This document shows positions 24,498 to 37,800 of a stretch of DNA of 64,000 nt, one piece after another. This DNA is from Apostichopus japonicus (lineage: Eukaryota > Echinodermata > Holothuroidea > Aspidochirotida > Stichopodidae): positions 5,743,484-5,807,483 of the forward strand of contig NC_092564.1 of the NCBI RefSeq assembly GCF_037975245.1, in the 5' to 3' direction. The position numbers and the translations under genes were made by a program. Position 1 is the stretch's first letter, and every line of letters begins with the position of its first letter. Under the pieces are notes generated by a model. That model did no database searches and was not told where the DNA came from. It saw only the letters and a program-made list of their open reading frames with translations.

Positions 24498-26756
24498 TAA
24501 TACATCTGGTGTACGCAATGACTTAAACTGCAAACCAAGTCAAAGGAAACCCGTAAAAAAAAAAGTTGATTCTATATTTTTCAATCAAACTTCGGTAATT
24601 TTAATAATTACTGTTCATGACTCATTAAGTCATGACTAATAACGGTCAGTCTACTACCAGACCACCTTGACTGGAGTTTTTCGTTATTGTACTTGTTTCG
24701 TTACTTTTGATGAATTTATAGGTCATCTACCCCCCCCCCCCTATCTTCTCAAATCGGCTAGAAGGCCATATAGTGGTCACTAATTTTCACATTAAAAGAA
24801 AAGTTTTACGATCAATTATTTTGTGTCAGTTTTGAATATAATTCGAAGGGTTAAAACCTTCGCAGAAAAGAACTTTAACATTAATTAGCTTTTTCTAGCA
24901 TTCCACAATTTGGACACAACACATGTGATAGCTGTCCGTGCTTCAGTTCGAATGTAAGACACTCTTTGTGATTAAATAATACCCGCTGTTGTGTTCTTAT
25001 TTAGAGTGGCACTATGACGTCACCATGGGCCTATTCCAGCAACACGAACCGTTACCGAGAGAAGGCTTTCGCTCTCGGCGAGACTGTTGGATGTGTTAAT
25101 ATGATGGATTCGGTCCAACTAGTTAACTGTCTCCGAAACGTTTCTGATGAGGACCTGAGGTTAGCGTTTCTAGGGGTGAGTACCGCTCTCTCCTATTTTA
25201 TTCACTGTAGACAATTTACGTTAATTTTTATGTTAATTTTATGTTAATTTTATTTATTGTTTTATATTTTCCACAGGTCTCATTATTTCTCTAAGTATAT
25301 ATAGAGGGTATTTGTTGTTATTTCTACAGAATTCTTTCGGACCTCTTGTCGATAACGATTTCATTCCGGGGGATCCATTGATCCTGTTGCAGGAAGGCCG
25401 GTTCAAGAAATGTCCCATCATGCTCGGTACCACAAAGGATGAGGGCGACCTTTTCGGTGCATTCCGTTTTGCAGAGCAGTCCCTTTCTGAGGACCCATAC
25501 TGCAGTAGGTTACGATTTAACCGTGTTGTTAACGAGTACAGTAACAGGTATGGGTCAGATTACGTAGGGAAGGCCATTCAGCAAGAATACATTGATTGGT
25601 CACATGCCGATAATGAGAGCGCTAATTACTTCCGTAATTACATCGATTTAGAGACCGACGTGAATTTTCTCTGCCCGACCGACGAGACGGCCAGATTCTA
25701 CACCCTAGCTGGCCTAGACGTGTTCCGATGGATGTTTAGCTACATTCCTGATTACAGCATTTACCCCCCTATTCCAAAATGGAAGGGTTCAGCACATGGT
25801 GACGACATGGAACTTATCTTTGGCAACGGATTCCAGGATCAATATTATAATAGACGCAATTACTCTGACTATGAGCTCAAGTTAGCCCTCGACATGCAAA
25901 GATACTACACCAACTTTGCAAAGACAGGGTAAGAAATCAGTTTACAAACAGTTGGTGATGTTTTCTTCTTGGAATAGTCCATAGAAGTGGGGGGGAGTTG
26001 TGTATGATTTCCTATTCGTTGTTTAATGGGGTATATTTCCCCATTTATGATTGCCAATGCTTTGATCTTGTATTAAACCACTATAGCTTTCTTAAATGTA
26101 TGTGAATCCGCCGCTTTTTCAACTCTCTGCAACGTTGACATCCCTTTCCGTTGACTTTACTTTCTCAGTCTCAACCCACGCCCCCCCCCCATCCATCCAC
26201 CCCACCCCAGCCAGTAATTCCAGTTGTTTTCGTGTTCTTTGCCTCAATTCGTGTAAGAACAATTACTAATATGTGTATTGTACATGAATATGGAGAAATA
26301 AAATTTGAATTTCATTTATTTTGCCACTGATCCCAACCAAGGTGGTGATAATGATGGAGAAGCTGATGAAGAATCACACTGGGATAAGTTCACAATTCCT
26401 GAATTAAAATACAAGGAATTAACCGTCGGTTTACCTGATAAACGAGCTTACGGGGCATCTGTTTGTCACCTCTGGAATCAACTCATCCCTCGAATTGTAA
26501 CCAGCACAGGTAAAAAACATAATAGAGCATGAGTAAAGCTTTTCACTAATATGAGTGTACGGCGCCATCTCCACAACATGTATGTATGTATGTACTTTAG
26601 ATCCTCCTGCAAGCAGAACTCGCGAAGAAGCCATCATTGGCTTATCAAAGCCGCAAGCTGACCGAAGTCAGTCTCTTAGATTCATATTTTAACGCCCATG
26701 ATTATGAATTGTCAATTGTCAACAACTCTGTAAACTGGACGACATACATTAATCTT

Positions 26757-26822
26757 GGAGTGACTCAAACTCGGGACCTTATGATTGAGAGGCACCAGCA
26801 TTAACCACTGAGCTAACACTCC
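26757..26822 (-). repeat. tRNA-like SINE head or tRNA pseudogene
   Basis: On the minus strand an A-box-like TAGCTCAGTGGTTA and a B-box-like GAGTTTGAGTC are spaced as in a tRNA. The ends GGAGTG and CACTCC can pair as an acceptor stem. The anticodon arm pairs poorly, so it is more likely a tRNA-derived SINE head than a working tRNA. It lies in intron 7 of gene B and is absent from intron 7 of A. Confidence 0.55.
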
Positions 26823-27417
26823 TATGTCTCCTATCTCTGTTTGATGTTACAATACTACCATAGGAGTAGCCGTATCGGCCGTTTTTTTTTTGCCAAATGC
26901 GCTGGGTCGACCCTCACTATTCATCACGCATTCATCGCATGAAATATTTCCCCCAGTGATTGAGTTATGACGTCATTACATGTTAATTTGATCAGGCAAA
27001 GCTGCGAGACTCGGTTGTGTAGATGGAAACCGTACAGATGCACACATATGTATCTGGGTACGTAGTTGCAGGGGACTCAATAAACACAATGATGATATGC
27101 AAGATATAACTCGTAATAATTTCGTAGCAGGTAAAAATTGTATACATTAAAGCTCGTCGTAACGGTCATGTTTTTTCCTCCTCTCTTTTCTCTTGTTCAA
27201 TGTTCAGCGGATATCATGGACGTGTACGAAGATTGGCGGCAGGAGTACACTCACTGGAAACAACACGATATGATGACGTGGTCAATTGAATTCCAATCGT
27301 ACATGATAAATATGACGTCATCATGTAATCCATAAAGTTGCTCCCTTCAGTGTGACCCCTGGTCACTTAAATCACCACTAGAATCATTCACGCATATTTT
27401 TATTGGCGGAGTCTCGC

Positions 27418-27495
27418 TTACAACGACACGATATGATGACGTAGGCAAAAGAAATTTGACTCTACATAATCAATATGACGTCATCATACAATTCG
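27418..27495 (+). pseudogene. decayed extra copy of the cholinesterase tail exon
   Basis: About 80 bp downstream of the gene B stop, caacgacacgatatgatgacgta followed by aatatgacgtcatcat aligns with the middle and end of exon 8. The frame is broken (gtag and tga inside), so it is a relic of a tandem tail-exon duplication. Confidence 0.6.
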
Positions 27496-27778
27496 TAGAT
27501 TTATTAGAACACATATTATGACAATGCGAAGTATGAATTTATCTGTTATTCGTCGAATTTTAGTCGTATAGACATTTGTACCCATACCAATTTAAATTTG
27601 TCTGTCGGCTTAAATCACAAATTTGCTCACGCATTATAATTATTAATATCAGTTTTCTGTCATCACTTCAAGTTCAGTTTTTGTTTTGCATTCAAATATT
27701 CAAGTGTTTCTTTGTTTGTGAAAGTTTACGACGTAATGTAACATAAGACAATATCAGCGGCCCTCCCCCTTCTGTCCC

Positions 27779-27781
<3 letters not shown>

Positions 27782-27809
<28 letters not shown>

Positions 27810-27857
27810 TACTAATAATATTAATAATGAACAATAATAATAATAATAATAATAATA
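27782..27857. repeat. (AAT)n microsatellite
   Basis: This is an imperfect taa repeat of about 75 bp. Confidence 0.95.
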
Positions 27858-29680
27858 CAAAAAGAACCCAAACAGGACGCTTCAATTGTCAATATTCAGT
27901 CACATAATTAGGGTTGCGTCGCAGCAAGTGGCGCCAAAGTGTCAGGTCGTACCCCGTTCAGGCAATATTGTCGACGGGCCCCTTTTAAAAGTCTCATTTT
28001 TCCAATATTTTGCAGTATAGTGTCAACCACTTTCTGTTAAAATGTAGACGAAATTATTAGCGAAACCTTTAGTGTATAGTCTGGTTAGTCCATTCAATCA
28101 TTATGCATATAGGATTGTGATATTAGTGTTTCTGTTTTCTGTTTGTAAGTCCTTCTGAAGAAACTATAACACACATCAGTTTTAACTGATTAACGGGTTG
28201 GCTACTCACCTTTACTACCAGTTTTAACTGATAAAGCCATGAGAATCGGATGTGATATACAGTGGTATAGGCATTTGTCCCATACTAACAATGGAAGAAC
28301 ACCGAACATACCTAGATCTCAAATTCGAGGAGTCTGTTCGACGGGATACACCTTACCTTACTCACGTGATCATGACGTCATGTGCACTGCAGTATGAACT
28401 CAGTATCACATTTCTAATATGGTATAACATACCACTATATAGGTAAAGGCTACACCCCTCACTGGACAGCTAAACGATAGTTGCTTACTTTATCATAATC
28501 ACCCAAAGTTGGTAGACTACTCCGGGAGATCTTACGCAGGGGCGCAACCATGTATAGTTGGGGAGGGGGGGGGGGGGGACAACAGACAAACAAAACTTCA
28601 AGTACTCGGTACATATTTACATAAATATATAACATGTTTATATGCGGCACAACACCTTATTAGTTGAAAACTAACATTGTTTTAAACGTTGCAAAATAAT
28701 GGCGCCAGCTTGCATCTATAGCACCTTCCGTTTTATGAAAATTCCCGCAGAGGAGGTGGATATTCCTCCCCTTAAACCCCTCCCCTAGACGACTTAACAT
28801 CGCCCCCCCCCCTCCACACACACACATGTTCAAAACAAGTGGTTGTTCCCCTGGTCTAAATTGTTCTAAATTGCCACAACCGACTAAATTTCGCATCAAG
28901 AGTGTATCCATTCATGCTCTTCACCATACAAGCCACACAAATTAAAATCCATGTTTGCTAAAATATCTATGGAAAAAAATGAAAAATTTCTCCGATTGCT
29001 TTTTGGCACTTTTCCCAGCAGAGAAGCAATTTCGACTCGAATTGTGATATGCCACCAACCATATAGATACTAGAGATCCTTTATAGAGATAGGAACTCTA
29101 ATAGATACTACACAGGATACCTGAAAAGTGCAAACGGCTTTCCAAAGAGAAAGTCAATGATTCACACGAAGGTTAAATATGAACAGTGCCCTTACTTGAC
29201 ATATCAAACATATTTTGTCCCAGTTTACTTGAACATGACGTGGTAATCATTTGATCACGTGCTCATTATTAACCGTCACAATATGTGTCTGGAAACGCAC
29301 AAGGAAGGGTGCAATCTAACGAACATTAACACGGGTTTAGTACCTCTATATGTGGAGGAAGTGTTTCCGTTGTGTTCTCTTTGTTACATTCAGCGTCAAT
29401 CCGGGTATTGACAGGCGACATAATTAGTCAATCGATACTTAGTGCTACCAGGGAGTTCCCTGATACTAGACACGAGTAGCATCTTGGTTGCCCATGTGAC
29501 CTACACAACTATTGATTGCTCTGTCTGCATTATGTAGACAAGCGCGTATTTTAAACGGGAAACAGTGACACATAATGTGTATCGCAGCAGGGAATTGTAT
29601 TCCATAACAACTCTTTGCACTGAGGCAGTGATATTGATGGTACTGCAATGTATGGATCCCGTTGGTATAGTAGTGTCCAC

Positions 29681-29841
29681 CAAGGGCGTAGGAAATTATT
29701 TTCAAAATGGAGTGGGTGTTGAAGTGTGCTATATTGCACCAAATTGCATCTGAGGCCACCTGAAAATGCCACCTTAGACCCCTCCCCCAGGCCGACCATC
29801 AGTCTTCAGCCCCCACTCAAAAGTACCTTCCTACGCCACTG
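29681..29841. mobile_element. 161-bp hAT-like MITE with exact 8-bp TSD
   Basis: The left end CAAGGGCGTAGGAA and right end TTCCTACGCCACTG are imperfect inverted repeats. The exact duplication GTGTCCAC flanks both sides (29673-29680 and 29842-29849). Confidence 0.85.
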
Positions 29842-31832
29842 GTGTCCACGGTAGGATAGAGCGGGGGAGGGGATGGGTGGGAGGTGAAATTGCATACCTT
29901 GCTCTCTTTTCTTCGTAAGCTCGGAGCAGGACCGTCGGAGTTTCTTTTTTGAGGGGGGGGGGGATATAAAAGTTGGCTGATTTTCGTCTGGGTTAGGGGT
30001 TTAAGGGTGTAAATGTGTGTAAATGTGTGAAAGGTGTAAATGTGTCTAAGTATTCATCTTTTAATGATACGGTACCATTCCCACCTGTGTCATTTGGGGC
30101 AATGATCTAAGATCGATTCATTCCTTAAATATATATAGCTTAACAGTTACGTTCAGTTTTTCTTTTTAGTTTTTGTTGTTGTTATGAAAAGTGCAACTAA
30201 AAGTAGGTGTTATGAGGACATTTGTGGAAAATGTGATGCGGAGCCGAGAGGGGCAGGGGGCAACCCACTCGATTCTGTGAGAATCCAGTGAAAAGCGCCC
30301 TTTATAAATTGAAGTTCTCGTTTTCTGCACAAGTACGTCTCACTGACCCTTGAATATCGTATGCACCGCCGGCGTCCAGCTCCCCTTCCCCGCCACCCCA
30401 GGTATTGAGAAAACTAACTACATGAAACATTCGCCACACATTTTTGTTTTCTAAAAGCTTGTGGAGTAAAATAGTTAAGGTCCGAGTTAAGGTTCTTAGC
30501 ATTTAGGGAGAGGAATACGTAGTCAGGAATCACAAACGATATGCCGATTAGGTGTTTTTCTCAGTACCGGTAGTGCACTAAGGTTTGTTGTGGGTTTTTT
30601 TACGGGAGGGGTACACACGTGCACCAGGGGTACTAAATATCAGGGAGATGTTGTTAACCTTCCGAGCTGAATTTAGCGGAACAAAGTTAAAATCTAAATT
30701 AATTCCATGAATTAGGCCACATGGTCAGAGAGAACTCGACGGTGCGATAAAGGGCTCGGAAATTGGGAAGAAGGAAGGGGGGGGGGCGGTGGGAAGGGTG
30801 AAGTGGTAAGTTGTGCAGCAGATTTTTGCTAGGCTACTGACATATACAGTTGTAGCATGATATATATTGTGTTACAAATTATACTTACAATGCAAATTTT
30901 AACATAACCTGGCTCACTTACACGGTCTTTTCAAGTTAATGTGTTGATTTTTTGGTCCATTAAACATTGCCTTCGCGTCCCCCTCCCGCCCCCTCCCTCC
31001 CTTCCCCTCCCTCCCGTCCCCCTTTTCGGGAGGCCACACTTGCACTTGCAATGCCTCTTGAATCGAAAACGGCGTCCAAGCCCTTTTCCCTCTTCTATCT
31101 TTCTCTCCTTTCATGTAATTCTTTGTTCTATGCTGTTATTTTGAGGGTACTGGGGTTGGGGTTGGGGAGGGTTCATTTTATCGGTGGTTGGAGGGATCGG
31201 CTTTGTTTACTTGTTGTGTCACAGTTTTCACTTTTAAAGACTACATACGGTTTGCACGTGAACCAGCTGCTCAGCGCCATCAATCGCCGATGTGCTATAC
31301 ATTCACAGAAGTTCCTTAATTATTATATTATCACCCAATCGCAGAAACTAATTAACGCGGTACAACGTACGTACGGCCTTTGCTCCACACTGAATACACA
31401 CTGCAAGCACGAAATTATCATTCGTAAAAATTAATCCCGCCGTGATTCATTGCCACTTGAACAAAAGTTACCGCAGTCGACTGCACACATACAGCAAAGA
31501 TGCTATCTGCAAATGAGATGCATATCGATTTGCAACGGTGTTCCACAATAAGCCAGAGCCCGTATGCCCATATACGGGTCTGGCACTAGCCACATGAAAA
31601 AAAGACCGGATTCACCAGTTCAGTCTATTCTATTGCTTGTCACATGCAACCGTCGTGGGTACGGACCCTTTTAGACGTGCATCGAGAAAGTCGCGGCTGA
31701 CTGACCTCTTCCGCGTCGTTTGCTTGCCTCATCAGTTATCGTCGGGACTCGTTGGACAGGTCGTCCGTGGTAACTTACGGCAATATCATCTACGTTCAAC
31801 AGCGGAATACCTCGGATTCGAAGTTAAAAAGG

Positions 31833-34800
31833 ATGGCAGATTCAACGAGAACGATATTCATGTTAGGATTACAGCTATTGGCCCTGTTATTTGGAGTAGA
31901 TGGTTTTATTGCTAGCAAGGTATGTCGATTTTTATTTCTTCATTAGCCTATTTAAATCGGAAACTGAAAAACAAACCAAAAATATTAACGATATTGAAAA
32001 TTTGGAAATTGAAAAGGATAAATTAGGCCCAAAAATAAAAACAATATTTGTGAAAATATTTACCAACAAAATTAACATAGCCTACCTTTCAAATATACCG
32101 GCTTAACTGCATCACATTTGTATTTATGTCAACAATAAATATAGGTACAAAATCAATGTTATGCGTATACATATAATACATATATGCATATAACATATAA
32201 ATATGCAAGTCTACAAAATTACTGGATTTCAGATAGTCTACTGTATTGTACAGTTGGGTTATTTTGTAATCCTTTCGTGGACACCGAAATTTATTCAACT
32301 ATATAATTAATTGTGACTCATAGCATCGATCGATTCCTATCACTCGTTTACCCCCCCCCCCCCTCCCCTCCTTTGTTTTGTTCACAGAAGCAAAAAGTCA
32401 TTCTCGTTCTTGTTGATGGGCTTCGCTGGGATAAATATGGTTTAGAATTATCGAGTCTTCAGCGATTTGAAGATCGAGGGGTTCGTGCTGACTGGCTCAA
32501 TGGAGTATTCGTTACATACACTGTTCCTAACCTCTACTCCATAGCAACAGGTATGTGTACGCTTTTCACACTTTTATCCGAATTCTTACGCAGTTATGGG
32601 TTCGGAAATATATGCCTATAGACTTAAAAAACAGCTAAAACATTTAAACAAAAGTCAACGCGAAGAGTCATGCACAGAGGGAGGGGTGGCACCAAACATT
32701 GGTAAGTTCTCAATATATGACTGTCCTAGAAAACTACTAAAAGTCGCTATGAGAGAACAAAGAAATATTTAAATATTGGGGCAGCTTCCAGGGCTGTGGA
32801 CTTTGACTACCCACCCCCCCCCCGCCACCCCTACCACCGGGATCTGAGATATCATGAACAAGCCCAAGTTGATAGTACAACTACCCATTCTGACCTGTAA
32901 ATTTGTGTTTGAAATTCCCTAGCAGATCGAGAACAAAGAAATATCTGCAAAAAATGGTACAGCTATCGCGAGGGCTTCCCCTCGCCCCTGGACTCTCACC
33001 AGGGAGCTCTTTAATAAAGTTACAATTATAAAATAGATGACACCCATCAGCACAGTATCGTCAAAAAACAACAATAAATACTAATCGTAAACTTAGACTA
33101 AAAAAAATTGTTATAGCACTCCGCTAATGCACCGACTGATCGTATGCGCCCTATTGTACACTGTTCATACGTAAATGTTCATTATTGAACAACACAGCAA
33201 ATTCGCCCACGGTACGCGCCGCGCCGAGCCGAGATATATTACGCTGACCCGAGATGTATTACGCTGACACATGGACAAAGACATGGACAAAGTAACGCAT
33301 GCTGTTCACAAGGGCAGCACGTGCAATGATGTTGCATAACGTATATTGCCGGCGTTTGCAAGGACATGTGTATATTGGAGCCGGATAGCGTGTGTTTAGT
33401 GTGATGTATGTAGGCCTATGTACCTATTTTAGGTTGAAGAACTGGCTAATTAAAAAATTTACATTGTCTAAGCAGGGAGTTCAACTCCCTATTCTAAGGT
33501 CTCCAAGTTACCGCTGTTAAGTCAATTGACTGTGTGTGTCGTTGCATGAGTGTATCCTTTTATAATAAGAAGACAGACCGGAGAGAAAAAAATAGCAGGA
33601 TGCTTTGATCACAGGGTTTAAACAGTCAAGGTCACCAGACAGTATTGTTTGATCACGAACACGGTGTCCTTGATGATATGAAGAAAGACCGATGCTTTGA
33701 TCGCAATGTTTACACCGGGCAATGGCACCAGTCAAAAGGCTGATATACTAGCACTAGAAAGTGAAAATTAGTGTCTTCATATATTAGCAAACGCAACAAT
33801 TTAATGCTTTCTAATAAAAAGAAGAACATGGACATCATTCTTTTCTCTCTGTTGTAACATTTTACAAACTCCTGTTGATAGTTCCGGTCATCCTACAAAT
33901 TTGTAGATCTTAGAATTAACAGACCTAATGCACATAAATTCAAAATTAGTTGTTGACAGCAGTGGCGTTGCCAACCCCCCCCCCCCCCCAAAAAAAAGAG
34001 AGAATACAACAGAAATCTAGCTACGCTAGTTAGCACAATCTTGCACTTTATTAAACATACTCTATGATCTAAATAGGCCGCAGAATGAACAATTTGAAGT
34101 CCTAATTTTTTTCTGGGAAAACCTACAAACCCCCCCCCTGTATAGGGAGTCGGCTTCAACGACCCCAGGGTTATCCCCTCCTATATAAAATCATCCATCC
34201 GCTCAGCTTGCCTGACATATATAGTTCTCATGTGATATTCGATGTTGAAGTTGACTCAGATTGTCCAGTAATATACTATACTTCATAACATATCGTTTTC
34301 CCGAGCTATACTGATAATTAAACTTTGCAGTTTGTACGATGGTTCAAGTTGTTGTCACTATTTTCATTATTACTATTATTATTATTATTTTTAACCTTTA
34401 GATTGGGTACGGCATCTCTGCCTAAGGATGTTTACACAGCGAAAGTTGTTTATTTCATATTTCGGTGCACCCCCGTAAATGTAAATTAAAGCAAGAATAA
34501 TGCCAAGTTTGTTAATGTGCATATATATGACATCACACCTGATTGCTTCAAGTTCACTATTGGTTATAAACAAACTTCAGTGTGGTTAGTGGGGAAACGA
34601 TATGAAGTATATGCTAAAAGGATTGCAAACTTCAAAGGGTGCTTGGATTACTTTAATCCAAAAGTTCACCTGAACTTTCAGTTTAAAGACAAAACATTCC
34701 ATTACCCGTAAACCTTTCGTATGAAGCATACAGTTTCCCGCACTCATGCAGTAGCCGCTCTAGCCCAAGTTCAAGTTGTCGTTGCTGGAAGGCATACCTC

Positions 34801-37800
34801 CCTTTATACCGGCCGGTGTCGCTTTACGGATTTTCCAGCTGCGTCCTGCCAGGGAACTGCTAACAACAAGCGTTACCAGCGGCACATGCCCAAAACACGC
34901 TAGATTTGCAAAAGTAAAACCCCAGAAAAGGCTAGATATAGATTTTCATGAACATATGTAATGTAGCCTATTACCCTTCCATCACAAGTTGCACTTATTC
35001 ATATGATAGACAGTTTTATGATTATTTTAACAAATTTCAAGTCATAATGGGCTCAGAATCATAACAAAACAACTGTAGAATCAACATAATTACATAAAAA
35101 ACAGACGAAATTTTACTGCGAGAAACGATTCTCGTCTCAATCCGAGGTGAGGCTGTGCATGTACGTACTAGTGTGTACATAAACACACACAATGGCCCAC
35201 AGTACCGCTCCTTACATTTACTTCATGCAAACGTGGCCTCAGCCGTACGTACGTTGTGCATTATTCATAATGAATATATAGACCGCGATAACTTTGTGTA
35301 ATCATGGGCGGCGATCCGTACTTCCGAGTGGGGGGGGGGGGGGATATGACCTTGTTGACTATCTAAGCGTAGCGCCACCATGTGTTGGCGCGAAGCGTAC
35401 AAGAAAATTTTGGGATTTACAAACCCTCTAGATGGTCGGAAACAGCACTTCCCGAGGTTTCCAAGCGGCATATATAATACCCAACTTTAAAAAAAAAATT
35501 ATATTTATTTATTTGTTTGCCACAAAAGTGCAAAGTGGAGGGAAGTCTTCCATAAAGCTTAAAAGCTTAACAATGTGGAAGACTCCCTGAAGAAAGAAAA
35601 GAAAAGAAATAGGGATATCATGTCCGAAATATCTCAAAATCAGGATCCAAAATACTTTTTTTTTAAATTTCTGGTGTTATTTGGGAAAATTGCCCCTGTC
35701 AATTTTGTTTCAGGCGCTACGTTAGAATGTTCGAGAGCTCTTTTATATTATTCGATGAAGAAAATGGTCTCATGCAGGCTATTATAGGCTTATATACATG
35801 CAATACACAATTACACATAGTTACATTCCTAGGGACCGATTGCTAGGGCATCCAGGTGAAACGTGTATTAAGCATTACCCTGGTAACTTGAGATTCTCAG
35901 CTGTTCGAGGGAACATGTACGTGTGTAGGCCTACTATAGGGCCTATATGAATACTATGAGGATGCATATATATGTACTATATCAATACCGTGGGCGCAAT
36001 AATACATTTTGTTGTTATACGGCCAATGAAGCTATACAGTCAACTATTCTTGCTTTATAAAGACGCTCTATTTGAAAAGATCGCACTGCGTTTATGGTAG
36101 GCGAGAAATGAAGCTAAAAAAGAGCCGTACATTCACGATGATGTATAAATGTAGGCATGAAAATATTCTTATCCCTGGCATTTGGTGTTGGGGGGGGATA
36201 TGGTGTATTACATCCCCTCCACCCATTTTCATGGGGGATATATCCCCCTCCCCCCCCCCAGGATCGCCGCCCATGTGTGTAATAGTAACATATAAATAGG
36301 TTCAAGTGTGTTGCCAAGCGGTAATTTTACCTTGAATGTTTCGGAGACGTGCAATTTTTTGGGGAACCATCAATTTCGGGCAAAAAACGCTAGAACACCA
36401 GAAAAGTTTAAAAACGGTAAATCTAGTGCAAAAACGCTAACGCCGGTAACACTGCTAACATCTACCGTATATATATACTGTCCTGCTCGGTGGCCTTAGG
36501 TTGCCAAACCCGCCTGTTACTAGGGGTTTCTTTAACGTAAAGTAAACCTATTTGATATCAGATTTTTACGTTGTTGTTTTTGTTTCTTTCTCCCCCTCGA
36601 TCTCTCTTTGTTCTTCTGCAGGTCTTTATCCCGAGAGCCATGGCGTAATTCATAATATAGTCTTTAACTCAACCACCAAAACAAGGACTGTCCACTTCGA
36701 AGATGTTGTAAACATAACCGAATGGTTCGACACTGGTGCCGAGCCGGTCTGGGTTACTGCCAAAGAAGCGGGGAAGAAAGTAGGCGGCATCATGTACCCA
36801 GGTACAGGGGTTCCCATCAAAGGCGTTTTATCGGATCGAATCGTTCATTTGTCGCACTGGTCACTGACAAACTACCCAATGACCGATCGCGCTTTGGATG
36901 CGGTATCTTGGATAGCTGATGACGAATTCGATTTAGTATTGCTCTATATGAACTTACCAGATTACACCTTACACGAAAGCAAAATAGGCACTGAACGATC
37001 CAACCATGACATTATGCGTGCTAACACTGCACTAAATACCTTATTGGATGACGTAGATCGAAGAGGATTGTGGGATACCTTGAATGTAATCGTGGTTAGT
37101 GATCATGGACATGTTAACATAGACAAGGATAAATATGTCAGTTTGACGGATTACATTGACGAGGACGACATAGAATTCAGCGTCATGTATGGGTCAGCTT
37201 TATTTCAACTAATGCCACGTCCAGGCCGTCTCAATAAGGTAATATCATTGTTATATTTTCTGGTCTTTTAGGGAGACAAGGTGGGGGGGGGGGGGTCATA
37301 GAGGGTAATGGCGAGTGAGGGAGGGAGGGAGGGGCTTGATGAAGCAAACTATGGTACAACCATCTTTTTTTCATGATCAAGCTTCTTTCTTCTTTAAGAA
37401 TATTAAATACGATGTAAGACTTCTTTTTTATCACGCAGTCATTCAGACTCGCCGCCAGGCCGAGTACAGGGGGTCTCGCTTGCAGACCACGATTGATTGA
37501 TATGTTCACATTGCACCCAGTTGGGACAATGATTTCTATACTCTACTGTCATGTCCCTCTTTAGAGCACTCGTAGTGTCAGTACGAGCAGTATGAATAAC
37601 ATGTTTCTGTCAGATAAAGGTGTTAGCAGCTGTTTGTACTGTCAATATACCAGGGCTTTAAAGCATGATAAACCGGGGGGGGGGGAGCAGTTTAGAGAGG
37701 TATGAGCATTGGGAAATTGTCCCAACTGGCTGCACATTGAACCGGCTGGATTAATATTCATGTTTGTGTGTTCGATTGTGTTCGTATGTGCAGTATGTGT

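Larger units (their letters stand above)
27336..31832. other. intergenic region between gene B and the phosphodiesterase gene
   Basis: No coding gene was recognised. It contains the tail-exon relic, an (AAT)n tract, a MITE at 29681-29841, a hAT-like single end near 28537 (CAGGGGCGCAACCA), a gtgtaaat tandem repeat (about 30005-30050) and a C/T-rich tract (about 30976-31028). An imperfect 12-bp hairpin lies at 31553-31583, some 250 bp before the phosphodiesterase start. Confidence 0.55.

Noticed and set aside
30967-31434. 155-residue frame upstream of the phosphodiesterase gene
   Set aside because: It starts in a polypyrimidine tract giving Pro/Ser-rich sequence, and the remainder has no recognisable features. 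Overlapping frames are equally open.
33962-34160. Possible hAT-like element beginning CAGTGGCGTTGCCAACC
   Set aside because: One end is convincing, but no matching opposite end or target duplication was found nearby. It was not called as an element.
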